In this document: positions 17,056 to 26,092 of the stretch, one piece after another | How positions within the stretch are numbered: the stretch's first letter is position 1 | Layout: every line of letters begins with the position of its first letter | NCBI GenBank assembly: GCA_051876355.1 | Contig: JBJEHU010000038.1 | Location: 1-64,000, forward strand | Reading direction: 5' to 3' | Length of the DNA: 64,000 nt | From: Olsenella_L sp051876355 | GTDB taxonomy: Bacteria; Actinomycetota; Coriobacteriia; Coriobacteriales; Atopobiaceae | The notes under the pieces: generated by a model | What the model saw: the letters and a program-made list of their open reading frames with translations, nothing else | Databases searched by the model: none | Told to the model about the DNA's origin: nothing | Made by a program: the position numbers and the translations under genes

Positions 17056-18531
17056 TTATGCCTTGAGTGCTGCCTTCTGTGCAGCGGCCTCTGCCGCAGC
17101 CTGCCTGTCAGCGTCGAGCTGCTCCTTCGTGAAGCCGAAGGTGTAGGAGATGGCAGCGGCGGCGATGAAGGCGACAGCAGAAGCAACGCAGCCCATCACC
17201 ATGTTGAAGGTACCGCCTGCGACGAAGCCGACAACGCCCAGAATGTTCGTGGCGCCGAGCACGTAGGTCGTGACATGGAAGACGCCTGCGATGGCACCGC
17301 CGATTGCGCCGCCTGCGACCATGCCGGCGAAGCAGCGCGTGTACTTGAAGCCGCAGCCGTAGAGGGCAGGCTCTGTGACGCCGCCGAGGAAGCCGGAGAG
17401 GAAGTAGCCGAGGTTTGCGCCACGCTCGTCAGGATCCTTGAGGCGCAGGAAGGCACCGAATGCCATGCCCCAGGTCGCGAACTGTGCAATGCCGCCTGCA
17501 ACCATAACGCAGGAATCGGAGCCGAGAGAGAGGAGCTGCATGATGCCGAGAGTGAGGAGCACCTGATGCATGCCGGTCATGACCAGGAACTCCCAGAGTG
17601 CTGCAATAATTGTGAGGGCAAGGATGGTCGCGATGCCGCCGGCGTTGCCGAAGGAGAACATGAAGTTGCCGATTGCGTTGCCGAGGACAGAGCCGATAGG
17701 AGCAAGTGCGCAGAGGCCAACAGGAACCATCACGAACATGGTGAGGAAGGGCACGAAGACCGTGGAGAGCATGTCGGAAATGACGCGCTTGAAGAGCTTC
17801 TCGACCTGCCAGAGCACCGGCATGCAGAGAAGGATCGGGAGGACGGTCGAGGAGTAGGTATTGAGCATCGCAGGTATGCCATAGACCGACGTGAACGTCT
17901 GGCCCGTATCGGCAGCTGCTGTGACGATGTTCACGAAGTCAGGAGCAATCAGGATGCCGCCCATCATCATGCCGAGCATCTTCGAGCAGCCAAGCTGCTG
18001 TGCTGCCGAGTATCCCAGGTATATCGGCATGAAGTAGTAGCCGGCATCGTAGATCCAGTTGTAGAAGAGGTTGTAGATCTCGGAGTCTGCTGCCCATATA
18101 TTGAGCATGCCAGGACCGGCAATGACAGCAATCGTGCGGAACATGGCAGCGCCCATCATGACAGGAATGGCGGCGACCATGGTCTTGGAGAGGTAGTTGA
18201 GGATTGCGTGGCCGACACGCTTTGCAGTCCAAGGTTCCTTCGGCAGATTGGCGTCGAGGTTCTCGTCAATCGCGCCGCCAGCGGAGATGCCGAGCTTCAC
18301 GATTGCGTCGTAGACCTTCGGGACATTCTGGCCGATGATGACCTGATACTGGCCGCCTGACCACTGGCAGCCAAGGACACCCTTGATTGCCTTGACCTCC
18401 TCGTCGTCGGGGACCGACTCGTCCTTCAGGTTGATCCTCAGCCTTGTCATGCAGTGTGCGATGCTCGTGACATTGTCCTTGCCGCCGATTGCAGCGAGGA
18501 CCTCTTTCGCGATTCTCTCGTTGTCTGCCAT
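17056..18531 (-). CDS. PTS sugar transporter EIIBC component
   Basis: This 491-residue PTS permease has an EIIB domain with phosphorylated Cys27 (SIAHCMTRLRINLKD) at residues 5-80, then an EIIC membrane domain at about residues 110-470 with the glucose-family GITEPALYG-like sequence VTEPALYGCGF. A charged Ala-rich tail ends the protein. There is no EIIA domain, so a separate EIIA(Glc-type) must phosphorylate it. It resembles the beta-glucoside/sucrose/MurP group; substrate is unproven. The start is the MADNERI ATG, since the longer in-frame extension runs into the leader hairpins. Confidence 0.9.
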   Translation of the reverse strand: MADNERIAKEVLAAIGGKDNVTSIAHCMTRLRINLKDESVPDDEEVKAIKGVLGCQWSGGQYQVIIGQNVPKVYDAIVKLGISAGGAIDENLDANLPKEPWTAKRVGHAILNYLSKTMVAAIPVMMGAAMFRTIAVIAGPGMLNIWAADSEIYNLFYNWIYDAGYYFMPIYLGYSAAQQLGCSKMLGMMMGGILIAPDFVNIVTAAADTGQTFTSVYGIPAMLNTYSSTVLPILLCMPVLWQVEKLFKRVISDMLSTVFVPFLTMFVMVPVGLCALAPIGSVLGNAIGNFMFSFGNAGGIATILALTIIAALWEFLVMTGMHQVLLTLGIMQLLSLGSDSCVMVAGGIAQFATWGMAFGAFLRLKDPDERGANLGYFLSGFLGGVTEPALYGCGFKYTRCFAGMVAGGAIGGAIAGVFHVTTYVLGATNILGVVGFVAGGTFNMVMGCVASAVAFIAAAAISYTFGFTKEQLDADRQAAAEAAAQKAALKA

Positions 18532-18631
18532 TTCTGCCTCCCATATCAGAGCGTTGCTTCCCCTTTTTCTGCTCTGATTGTTCCGAGGAGGCGCCATCCT
18601 TGGAAGCCCATGGCTCCAAGGAGGTCGATGC

Positions 18632-18716
18632 CTAACAAAAATGCCCCCCGAGCCATACCAGAGCAGCGGGGCACACAGAAAGCCTGTGCGTCCCAGCCTT
18701 GGTAATGCCTCGTGGA
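18632..18716 (-). promoter_or_regulatory. Candidate ribonucleic antiterminator and terminator in PTS leader
   Basis: On the minus strand, between the antiterminator and PTS genes, the leader contains GGCATTACCAAGG...CACAGGC (about 18712-18682), which loosely resembles a RAT element. It overlaps the upstream edge of a GC-rich stem (GTGCCCCG...CGGGGGGC) followed by ATTTTTG near 18641-18635, an intrinsic terminator. With a LicT/BglG-type protein encoded just upstream, this fits antitermination control of the PTS-deacetylase operon. The terminator is clear; the RAT match is approximate. Confidence 0.6.
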
Positions 18717-18828
18717 GCCAAGTCCAGTGCGTAGCACCCAATGCGAGAATGAGAGTAGGCCGAGCGGAGCGATTCTGTCATGCATTGCGGAGCGAACGGC
18801 ATGATTTCGGCTGCGAATGGTATCTGTG

Positions 18829-19671
18829 CTACTTCTTTTCAGAAGTCTCGCGCTCGAAGACGCGGTTCACATGAAGTATCAGATAGACCCGCTCCTCCTC
18901 GTCGAGACTCTTTCCAAGGCTCTGGGATAGGAAGTCTGCCATGGCATTTCCGCAGGCAGAGATTTCTGGGTAGCGCTCCTCGAGCTCGGGCAGCAGGGCA
19001 GCGGCACCAGAGGAGACATGCTCGCCTGAGGCGAGGCGGCCGATAAGGTAGCGCATATGGGTCGCGAAGCGGGCATAGTCGAAGGAATCGCGCTCGACTG
19101 AGATATGGAGTCTCTCCTCCACGATCTTCGTGCTCTCCTCGATGAGGCGCTCCGTCGTCTTCTGGCGCCTCGTATCGCGGGCGCTGGCAGAGATGGCACT
19201 GTTCACGATCGAGAGGGCGATGCCGGTGGCTTCGGTCCTGGGCAAGCGCACATCGAACGTGCGACTGATGCCGTGAACCGCTATCTCGCCGATATGGTAT
19301 TCGGTGGGATAGCTCTGCTGCACATCGTAGGCAAGCGGCATCTCGACGATCATATGCTCTTCTGCGCGCTTGATTGCAAAGGCGATATGGTCTGCGAGCG
19401 TGACGGGCAGGTTCGGCGAGAGCTCGTAGGAGAGGCTCGAACGTGCAAGGTCTGCCAGCTGTGCCGCGAATTCGAGCACATCTTCCGGAAGCTCGCTCAC
19501 AAGCCCAAGGTATTTGGGGTCGATGCCGTAGAACGTGCGCTTGATGTCAGAGAGATTCACCTCGCGGGGAATTGCGCCGAATCCTATGCCGGTGCCGAGC
19601 GCGATGAGCTCGCGTCCCTTGCCGTCAACACAGATGGCGGCATTGTTGTTGATACTCTTGATGACGCGCAT
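18829..19671 (-). CDS. BglG/LicT-family transcription antiterminator
   Basis: This 280-residue protein has an N-terminal CAT RNA-binding domain (residues 1-56, MRVIKSINNNAAICVD...GFGA) and two PTS regulation domains (about 65-170 and 175-278), with candidate regulatory histidines in LADHIAFAIKR and VYLILHVNR. It binds a leader RNA and prevents termination when the cognate PTS is transporting sugar. The target is probably the terminator about 150-190 bases downstream. GGGGAGC precedes the ATG. Confidence 0.93.
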   Translation of the reverse strand: MRVIKSINNNAAICVDGKGRELIALGTGIGFGAIPREVNLSDIKRTFYGIDPKYLGLVSELPEDVLEFAAQLADLARSSLSYELSPNLPVTLADHIAFAIKRAEEHMIVEMPLAYDVQQSYPTEYHIGEIAVHGISRTFDVRLPRTEATGIALSIVNSAISASARDTRRQKTTERLIEESTKIVEERLHISVERDSFDYARFATHMRYLIGRLASGEHVSSGAAALLPELEERYPEISACGNAMADFLSQSLGKSLDEEERVYLILHVNRVFERETSEKK

Positions 19672-19768
19672 GGAGCTCCCCGGCTAGGCAGTAGATGTCC
19701 CCTGCATTGTAGCGGAGGATGCGCGACGCAGAGAGGCGGCCTCTGGCGGATGGCGAGAGGCATGGCTT

Positions 19769-20323
19769 CTATCGGGTGCTGGCTGTGCCGAGCATCTCCA
19801 TGTACCAATGGGCAAGATCTTCCGGACTTGCCTTCTCGCCGCCTTTTACCCACCAGATGATGGCTTCGCGGAACGTGCTCACGTAGAGGTCCATCGCAAG
19901 CGTCTCGGGCACATCTTCGGGGATTTTCGGCGAGCCTTTCCGGATGAGCTCTTCGAGGCGTCCGGTGAAGTAGCGGGTGAACGTGGGCTCGCCCTCCTCG
20001 AGGAGCTTGCCGCAGATGCTGCCATAGGCATCGTGGAGATGGTAGAGGAGGTGTGCAAGTCTGCCTTCAAGATTGCCGTCGTAGAGTTCTCTATGGGTCT
20101 CGCAGTGCGCATTCACGCCTTCGAAGATGTGGTCGAAGATCTGCGTGCACATGTCGCGCAGAAGGTCGTCCTTCGTCTCGAAGTGGGCATAGAACGTGCT
20201 CCTGCCGATATCTGCCCGCTCGATGATCTGGGCTACCGTTACCTGGGCGTAGGGCTCTCCCATCACAAGGGATTCGAACGCCTGGTATATGGCTGCCCTC
20301 GTCTTTCTCTGCCTTCTGTCCAT
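19769..20323 (-). CDS. TetR/AcrR-family regulator
   Basis: This 184-residue regulator has an N-terminal HTH (AAIYQAFESL...VTVAQIIERADIGRSTFYAHFETKDDLL, residues 8-50) and a TetR_C_33-like C-terminal domain with WWVKGG near residue 160. I chose the MDRRQRKTR ATG because GGAGGC lies six bases upstream; a longer start at 20362 would add 13 residues. It is divergent from the metal ATPase gene across 135 bases and probably represses it or itself. Confidence 0.88.
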   Translation of the reverse strand: MDRRQRKTRAAIYQAFESLVMGEPYAQVTVAQIIERADIGRSTFYAHFETKDDLLRDMCTQIFDHIFEGVNAHCETHRELYDGNLEGRLAHLLYHLHDAYGSICGKLLEEGEPTFTRYFTGRLEELIRKGSPKIPEDVPETLAMDLYVSTFREAIIWWVKGGEKASPEDLAHWYMEMLGTASTR

Positions 20324-20361
20324 CGAGCCTCCAGATGTGCGAATCGGGACACTTCGGGCCA

Positions 20362-20441
20362 ACTGTTCCGTATGAGCCAGTTCAGCGAGGCTGACTCTTC
20401 AGATGCCGTATGCGTTGGATTATACCGAACAGTGAGTTCGA
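20362..20441. promoter_or_regulatory. Candidate divergent operator sites
   Basis: The TetR-ATPase intergenic region has ACTGTTCCG at 20362 and its near-complement CCGAACAGT at 20425-20433, plus a local inverted repeat CGAAC-AGTGA-GTTCG at 20426-20440 next to a TTATAC -10-like box. These are plausible TetR sites by position, but the symmetry is short. Confidence 0.4.
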
Positions 20442-20458
20442 TAACGTGAGGAGAAGGA

Positions 20459-22417
20459 ATGGCTGAAGGAACGAAGGCGGCTGCCTGCTGCGGCACGCCG
20501 TCCAGGGCAGTGTCAGGAAAAGAGGACGGAGATGGTTCTGCCTTCAGGGAGAAGGTGGAAGGCATCCTCGCTCTCGGAGGCATGAAGAAGGATATCGCTC
20601 TGCTTGTGGTCTCGGGCGCAGCGCTTGTCGCGAGCCTTGTGGCAGATGGGGCAGGGGCGCAGCTGCCATTCGACCCTGCCTGGATCGCAATTGTGCTCTC
20701 CGGCATTCCCATCATTGTCGAGACAGGGCTTGCTGTCGTCTATGACCACGATATCAAGGCAGACCTTCTCGTCTCTCTGGCACTCATTGCCTCGGTCGCG
20801 ACAGGGGAGTACTTCGCGGCAGGAGAGGTTGCCGCCATCATGCAGCTTGGCGGCCTTCTCGAAGACCTCACCGCAGCTCGTGCCCGTGCTGGCATGGAGC
20901 GCCTCGTCGCACTGACGCCGCGGGAGGCACGCATCGTCTCAGCGGACGGGGCAGAGGAGATGGCAGAGGCCACGGCAGTGAAGCAGGGCATGCTTGTCCG
21001 CGTCCTTCCGGGAGAGGCCATACCGGTCGATGGCACGATTGTCGAAGGTGTCACGAGCATCGATGAGTCCGTGATGACAGGAGAGCCCATGCCGCGCGAC
21101 AAGGGCACGGGCGATGCTGTGATGTCGGGCACGCAGAACCAGTTCGGCGCCATCCTCGTGCGGGCTGATCGTGCAGGCGAGGATTCCTCGATTCAGCGCA
21201 TGGTACGCCTCGTCGAGGGCGCCGATGCCGGCAAGGCGAAGATCGTGCGCCTCGCGGACTCCTGGGCCACCTGGATCGTCGTCGGCGCCCTGAGCCTTGC
21301 GGTCCTTGCCTTCCTTCTCACGGGCGAGATCATGCGCTCCGTCACGGTGCTTGTCGTCTTCTGCCCCTGCTCGCTCGTGCTTGCAACGCCGACAGCGGTC
21401 GTTGCTGCTATCGGCAATGCCACCCGGCATGACTTCCTCGTGAAGGAGGGGGATGCGCTCGAGCGGCTTGCCCAGGTGAAGTCAATTGCCTTCGACAAGA
21501 CCGGCACCCTGACGAAAGGAAAGCCTGCCGTGAGCGAGCTCAGGGCACTGCCGGAATCTGGGCTCGATGACAGGGAACTGGCTGCACTTGTCGCGTCTGC
21601 CGAGCTCAGAAGCGAGCATCCGCTCGGACAGGCGGCTGTTGCCTATACGAAGGCAGCAGGCATCGAGGTGCCTGAGCCTGATTCCTTCTCCATGGTGCCA
21701 GGACGGGGCGTTGCTGCACATGTGGCAGGGCATGAAGTCCTGGTCGGCAATGCGCAGATGATGGCAGAGGAAGGCGTGGCAGAAGATGCTGCAGGCACGT
21801 TTGCGGCAGAAGGGCTGCTTCATGCCGGCAAGACGGTGAGCTATGTGGTAGTTGACGGGAAGCCGGCAGGCATCGTCGCTCTATCGGATGAGCTGCGTCC
21901 GGAAAGCGCGGAACTTGTTGCATGCCTCAGGCGCGAAGGCATCGCTTCGGTGCTTCTGACGGGAGACTCCGAGACGGCAGCGCAGAGCGCAGCCAAAACG
22001 CTTTCAATCGACGAGGTGAAGGCAGCCTGCCGTCCTGAGGACAAGCTTGCCTATATCTCTTCGCATGAGGGATGCGCGATGGTAGGGGATGGCATAAACG
22101 ATGCACCGGCCCTGAAGCGCTCCTTTGTCGGCATTGCGATGGGCGGCATCGGAAGCGACATCGCAATGGATGCCGCAGACATTGTCCTCACGAAGGATGG
22201 CATCGACGAGCTGCCGCATCTGGTCGCGCTCTCGCATCATATGATGAGGACGATCAAGCGCAACCTCACATTCTCGATGTGCCTCAACTTCGTTGCTGTG
22301 GCGCTTGCGATGCTTGCCGTGCTCGATCCCGTGACCGGCGCGCTCGTCCACAATGCCGGCAGCGTCTTTGTCGTCGTGTCCTCTGGCATGCTGCTTGGCT
22401 GGGAGGAGCGCAGGTAA
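20459..22417 (+). CDS. P1B-type heavy metal translocating ATPase
   Basis: This 652-residue pump exports a transition-metal ion across the membrane. Landmarks include the actuator motif TGEP, the transmembrane metal motif CPC (VFCPCSLVLATPTAV, residue about 302), the phosphorylation site DKTGT (Asp346), SEHPLG and GDGIND. The N-terminal HMA domain common in the family is missing; instead the first 12 residues contain Cys-Cys (AAACCG). The final segment, LVHNAGSVFVVVSSGMLLGW, resembles the Zn/Cd/Co-type group more than CopA, but the metal is not certain. GAGGAGAAGGA precedes the ATG. Confidence 0.92.
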   Translation: MAEGTKAAACCGTPSRAVSGKEDGDGSAFREKVEGILALGGMKKDIALLVVSGAALVASLVADGAGAQLPFDPAWIAIVLSGIPIIVETGLAVVYDHDIKADLLVSLALIASVATGEYFAAGEVAAIMQLGGLLEDLTAARARAGMERLVALTPREARIVSADGAEEMAEATAVKQGMLVRVLPGEAIPVDGTIVEGVTSIDESVMTGEPMPRDKGTGDAVMSGTQNQFGAILVRADRAGEDSSIQRMVRLVEGADAGKAKIVRLADSWATWIVVGALSLAVLAFLLTGEIMRSVTVLVVFCPCSLVLATPTAVVAAIGNATRHDFLVKEGDALERLAQVKSIAFDKTGTLTKGKPAVSELRALPESGLDDRELAALVASAELRSEHPLGQAAVAYTKAAGIEVPEPDSFSMVPGRGVAAHVAGHEVLVGNAQMMAEEGVAEDAAGTFAAEGLLHAGKTVSYVVVDGKPAGIVALSDELRPESAELVACLRREGIASVLLTGDSETAAQSAAKTLSIDEVKAACRPEDKLAYISSHEGCAMVGDGINDAPALKRSFVGIAMGGIGSDIAMDAADIVLTKDGIDELPHLVALSHHMMRTIKRNLTFSMCLNFVAVALAMLAVLDPVTGALVHNAGSVFVVVSSGMLLGWEERR

Positions 22418-22535
22418 GGCAGTCCCTGTTTTTCTGCTGCCGCTATATGTCAGTCTGGCCGCGCGACACCCCGGCAGCTTTCCTGTATCGTCTCATAGGA
22501 GATGTGCTCAGACATGCGCAGGAAAGGGGCCTTCG

Positions 22536-23141
22536 ATGGAAGAGAGCGAAGAGATTGTCCGCATCCAGTATGGACGCACGGCGACCTATCTCCTGAGAGG
22601 CGCAGAAGGCTCCGTGCTTGTGGATACGGACTGGGCGGGCACGCTCGATCCCTTCTTCAAGGCGCTCAAGGCAGAAGGCCTCGAAGTTCGAGATATCGGC
22701 TACGTGCTCTGCACGCATTGGCATCCGGACCATATGGGCATCGTCGGCGACCTTGAACGCTTGGGCGTCATCCCTGTCGTCTTCGATGTGCAGCTGCCGT
22801 ATATCCATCAGTCTGACGCCGTCTTTGCAAAAGAGGTAAAACACCGCTTCGTCCCGGTGGACGATGCGGGCATCCATGTGGTTCCGCTCTCCGAAAGCCG
22901 GGCCTTCTTCGCCTCTCTTGGCATTGCGGGAGAAGCCATATCGACGCCGAGCCATTCTGCTGACAGCGTCTCGGTGCTGCTCGATTCGGGAACCTTCTTT
23001 GTCGGCGACCTCATGGCGCCTGACATGGTGGCGGCATATGGGAAGGATGTCCCGCCCGAGCTTGAGAAGGACTGGGAGCTCCTGCGTGCCCGCCATCCCA
23101 AGCGCATCTGCTTTGCGCATGCAGGAGAGCTGTCGCTCTGA
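22536..23141 (+). CDS. MBL-fold metallo-hydrolase
   Basis: This 201-residue protein has the metallo-beta-lactamase core: THWHPDHMG (HxHxDH, residues about 59-67), a His in TPSHSADSVS near residue 140, FVGDLMAPD near residue 156 and a final HAGE. It is close to the minimal size for the fold and is probably a small cytosolic hydrolase or lactonase-like enzyme. CAGGAAAGGGGCC precedes the ATG. It lies 118 bases after the ATPase gene and need not be functionally linked. Confidence 0.88.
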   Translation: MEESEEIVRIQYGRTATYLLRGAEGSVLVDTDWAGTLDPFFKALKAEGLEVRDIGYVLCTHWHPDHMGIVGDLERLGVIPVVFDVQLPYIHQSDAVFAKEVKHRFVPVDDAGIHVVPLSESRAFFASLGIAGEAISTPSHSADSVSVLLDSGTFFVGDLMAPDMVAAYGKDVPPELEKDWELLRARHPKRICFAHAGELSL

Positions 23142-23171
23142 CGCTTCGGCCTGGATGCGTAGATGCAATAG

Positions 23172-23204
23172 AGGGAGCGAAACCAGATGGCTTCGCCCCT
23201 TTCC
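23172..23204. terminator. Possible hairpin between convergent genes
   Basis: GGGAGCGAAACC, a short loop and GGCTTCGCCCC can pair imperfectly, followed by TTTCC on the + strand. It lies between the MBL hydrolase stop and the convergent arylsulfotransferase stop. Confidence 0.45.
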
Positions 23205-23223
23205 TCGTCGCAGACGTTCTTTC

Positions 23224-24741
23224 TCAGAGCCTGAACTGGGCGTTCTTGTGGCGTGCAGCTTCGAGCTCGTCGATGTCCACTCTTGCCATGCAGAAGTCGG
23301 CATGCCTGGTTTCGGTGCTGCTGTCCTCGGGTGTGCTGCTGCTGTCTGAATCGATGCCCTCGACTGCCGTGGGGCTGCACGTCTCTGCCGAGGCGCCGGG
23401 CACGCGGAAGCTCGCGATATCGAGGGGCTTGATGCTCGTCTCTTCGGGTTTCTCGAGCTGCGGCACCCAGGAGTAGGGGATGCGGTAGGCACGATAGACC
23501 ATGTTCGTCGTGAAGCCCGGCGCGAACTCCTTCGTATAGGGATTGAGGTATTCCCAGACAATCTCGTGGTCCGGCGTGACTTCGATGAGGCGGCCGTCTG
23601 AGCCTTCGGTGATGAGGGTGTTGCCATTCTCGAGGCGCTGGGCGCTCGAGATGTAGGAGGAATAGAACTTCGAGCCGTCGGAGAATGGCATGAACCCTGC
23701 CTCGACCGGCGTATATTCCCACACGATATCGAATGTCACTGGATCGAATTCGAGGATGCGCGAATAGTCACGGCGCACGGCGCTCACGCCATCAGGAGAC
23801 ATCGCATTCGGTGCATCGTATCCGGCTGTTCCGCCATTGTCGAAGACAAGGAGATCTCCTGCTCCGGGCAGCCCTTTCGAAATCATGTGCAGGTGATGCT
23901 GGCCGATGATGCAGCCGAGCTTCTTCGCGCCTTCGCTCGCATTCGGCCCTTCGTAGTCGGGACCGACCTTCCAGACGATCTTTCCGGTCTTCTTCGAGAT
24001 GATAGCGAGGATATTGGCATTGCGGGAATCGAAGATGATGTTGTCCGGATAGAAGCGCTCGTCGCCCTCGTCGAAGAAGCGGTTCGGGCCGAGGCGTGAG
24101 ATGCTGTTCACATGCAGCCAGTCTCCACCTGCCGTGCCTCTCATGGCAGGGTTCTCATAGAGCGCCTTCTTCGCCGCCTCGGAGAAGCCGAATTCCTCGA
24201 AATGGTCTGCGCAGCGCCACTCCCACAGGACCCTGCCATCCCAGCTGACCTCAATGATCTTGTCGTCGATGAGGAGCTTGTCCGAGATTTCGGGACGATG
24301 GGTGTTCTCGTGCGTCAGGATGAGCGTCCGGTCGCTGAAAGCGTTGGGTTCGAGGTCTGGCGCATAGTAGCCGACAGGGGAGCCTTCGAGCTGGAAATCA
24401 TGGTGCTGCCGTGCCATCCATCTCGGCTCTGTGCCCTCATCCTTCACAAGCTCGGTATGGTCCCATTTCCAGACGATCTTGCCGTGCCAGTCGACTTCGA
24501 TGAGGTCGAGCTGGTCCTGGTAGGCAGCATCTCCCGTGCGCCTGCCGGAGCTGCCGAAGACATAGCCGCCTGGTGCCATCTTGGCGGGAAAGCCCTGGAG
24601 CCCTGCCCAGCATCTGACCTCGCGTCCATTCATATCGATGAGAAGGACGCCCTTGGAGGTTGGGAAGAGCGTGTAGCCGTTCCAGGCACGGTCCTTGTCG
24701 AAGATGGTGACGCCGGTCGGATAGATGGATGGATATCCCAT
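23224..24741 (-). CDS. Arylsulfotransferase (aryl-sulfate sulfotransferase) family protein
   Basis: Family members move sulfate from one phenolic sulfate ester to another phenol without PAPS. The 505-residue protein has the six-bladed propeller signature of repeated GxxxWxW/IxEVxxxxxIVWE strands (VDWHGKIVWKWDH, VSWDGRVLWEW, VTPDHEIVWEY) and conserved histidines in RQHHDFQL, LTHENTH and GQHHLHMI. No signal peptide is seen, so it is probably cytosolic. The C-terminal 50 residues contain a Ser/Thr-rich insert (DSDSSSTPEDSSTE). I chose the MGYPSIYP ATG with GGGAGC upstream; the ATG 29 codons earlier has no RBS. It is divergent from a sulfonate-type importer. Confidence 0.86.
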   Translation of the reverse strand: MGYPSIYPTGVTIFDKDRAWNGYTLFPTSKGVLLIDMNGREVRCWAGLQGFPAKMAPGGYVFGSSGRRTGDAAYQDQLDLIEVDWHGKIVWKWDHTELVKDEGTEPRWMARQHHDFQLEGSPVGYYAPDLEPNAFSDRTLILTHENTHRPEISDKLLIDDKIIEVSWDGRVLWEWRCADHFEEFGFSEAAKKALYENPAMRGTAGGDWLHVNSISRLGPNRFFDEGDERFYPDNIIFDSRNANILAIISKKTGKIVWKVGPDYEGPNASEGAKKLGCIIGQHHLHMISKGLPGAGDLLVFDNGGTAGYDAPNAMSPDGVSAVRRDYSRILEFDPVTFDIVWEYTPVEAGFMPFSDGSKFYSSYISSAQRLENGNTLITEGSDGRLIEVTPDHEIVWEYLNPYTKEFAPGFTTNMVYRAYRIPYSWVPQLEKPEETSIKPLDIASFRVPGASAETCSPTAVEGIDSDSSSTPEDSSTETRHADFCMARVDIDELEAARHKNAQFRL

Positions 24742-24864
24742 GACTGCTCCCGTTCTCTTGTCTGCCAGGTGGATCGGTGCTCCACATGGCTTCGCATTCA
24801 CGATGCTGCCGAGAGCCCGTATTGGCATTCTATATTGAAAACAATGAATTGAGATATCAGAAAT

Positions 24865-24930
24865 AGCGATAACTAACCATCGGAAAGAGGTGGAAGGGCG
24901 AGCTTCTCGCTGAGTCTAGACTGAACCCTA
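24865..24930 (+). promoter_or_regulatory. Sulfur-regulon promoter element, copy A
   Basis: This 66-base segment begins AGCGATAAC, continues with CAT, one base and GGAAAGAGGT, and ends at a TAGACTGA -10-like box (24917). It matches a segment before the sulfite reductase operon at 27740-27805 without gaps, about 47 of 66 bases identical by hand count. No good -35 hexamer lies 17 bases before the box, which suggests an activator. It precedes the sulfonate-type ABC operon and lies in the region shared with the divergent arylsulfotransferase gene. Confidence 0.75.
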
Positions 24931-24992
24931 TGCCCGGCCAGACATGCCGGAAGAGCATGAGCCTTCGGGCTTGTCGAAGAGAGGAGAGAAAA

Positions 24993-26090
24993 ATGCTGGG
25001 ACGCAACGTGCACACAGCACAGCGGACATTCACGCGCAGGGAGGCCCTCGAGGGCATGGGCGCCTGTGCCATGCTCCTCACGCTCTCCGGATGTGGAACA
25101 GGCGCGCTTGCCGAAGCGGCCTCAGCAGAAAGCTCCTCCGCATCGTCCTCGGCAGGCGGCACGATCAGGATCGGCTTCCCCTCGAGCGGGCAGAGCTTCG
25201 ACGCGGCGACACCGCTCGGCGTGGCAGCAGGCAAGGGTCATTTCGCGGCCTATCTCGATCCTCTCGGCTATACAGTCGAGGCGACAGGCTTCGTCGGCGC
25301 TGCTCCTGCCCTCCATGAGGCACTGATTTCGGGAGATCTCGACCTTGTGGACTATGCAGGCTTTGCCGGCATCCTCGGCAAGTCGAAAGGCATCGACACG
25401 ACTGCCATTGCGGTCACGCAGTGGGGCTCCGGCTGGTCGCTTGCGGCAGCGCCGGACATCGCCACGATTGCCGACCTCAAGGGCAAGAAGGTCGCCTATC
25501 AGCGCGGAGCGACGCCGCAGATGTTCCTCATCAAGGTCCTTGCAGAAGGAGGCCTCACGTTCGACGACGTGGAGGCCGTGAATGCGACAGGTCCTGATGG
25601 CCTTTCGTCTCTCTCGACCGGTGCAGTTGCGGCGACCGTCTGCTCGTCGGGGCAGGAAGAGTCGCTTGTCTCCCAAGGGCTTGCAAAGACGCTCTTCCGT
25701 GGCAAGGAGGGAGATCCTTCCACCTACTTTGAGCCGTTCACGCTCGTAGCCAGGACCGAATGGCTGAAGAAGAATGGAGATGCCGCTGTCGCGGTGCTCA
25801 AGGGCTATCTCGCTGCCAAGGCAGAGATGGTAGCCGGCCCCGATGCGTTCATTGCCTATGCAGCCGAGCAGTCGGGACAGACCGAAGAGGTGCTCAGATC
25901 CTGGCAGGACTTCGAGAACTTCGGAGCGAACTATCCTCTGAGCTTCGATGGCACATATCTCGATGCGCTTTCGAGCATTCAGGACTTCGAGGTGGCAAAC
26001 GACCTTATCTCCGGAAAGATCGATATTGCATCTTGGACCGATTCCTCCTATCTGGAGCGTGCAGCCCAGGAATACGGAAATGGTGACTAG
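24993..26090 (+). CDS. Sulfonate/taurine-type ABC substrate-binding lipoprotein
   Basis: This 365-residue precursor resembles SsuA/TauA-like binding proteins. The N-terminus has a twin-arginine-like motif and lipobox (RTFTRREALEGMGACAMLLT, then LSGCG), a Ser-rich linker, and the mature domain starting IRIGFPSSGQSFDAATPLGVAAGKGHF. DLVDYAGFAG, DLKGKKVAYQRGATPQ and a C-terminal WTDSSYLERA are consistent with the family. ATG 24993 has GAGGAGAG upstream; the earlier in-frame ATG at 24930 falls at the promoter start region. The substrate could be an aliphatic sulfonate, another organosulfur compound or an oxyanion. Confidence 0.85.
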   Translation: MLGRNVHTAQRTFTRREALEGMGACAMLLTLSGCGTGALAEAASAESSSASSSAGGTIRIGFPSSGQSFDAATPLGVAAGKGHFAAYLDPLGYTVEATGFVGAAPALHEALISGDLDLVDYAGFAGILGKSKGIDTTAIAVTQWGSGWSLAAAPDIATIADLKGKKVAYQRGATPQMFLIKVLAEGGLTFDDVEAVNATGPDGLSSLSTGAVAATVCSSGQEESLVSQGLAKTLFRGKEGDPSTYFEPFTLVARTEWLKKNGDAAVAVLKGYLAAKAEMVAGPDAFIAYAAEQSGQTEEVLRSWQDFENFGANYPLSFDGTYLDALSSIQDFEVANDLISGKIDIASWTDSSYLERAAQEYGNGD

Positions 26091-26092
26091 CC

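Noticed and set aside
16624..18360. Long + strand open frame, His/Glu-rich, over the PTS and deacetylase genes
   Set aside because: Antisense shadow: low-complexity composition, and the minus-strand genes are certain.
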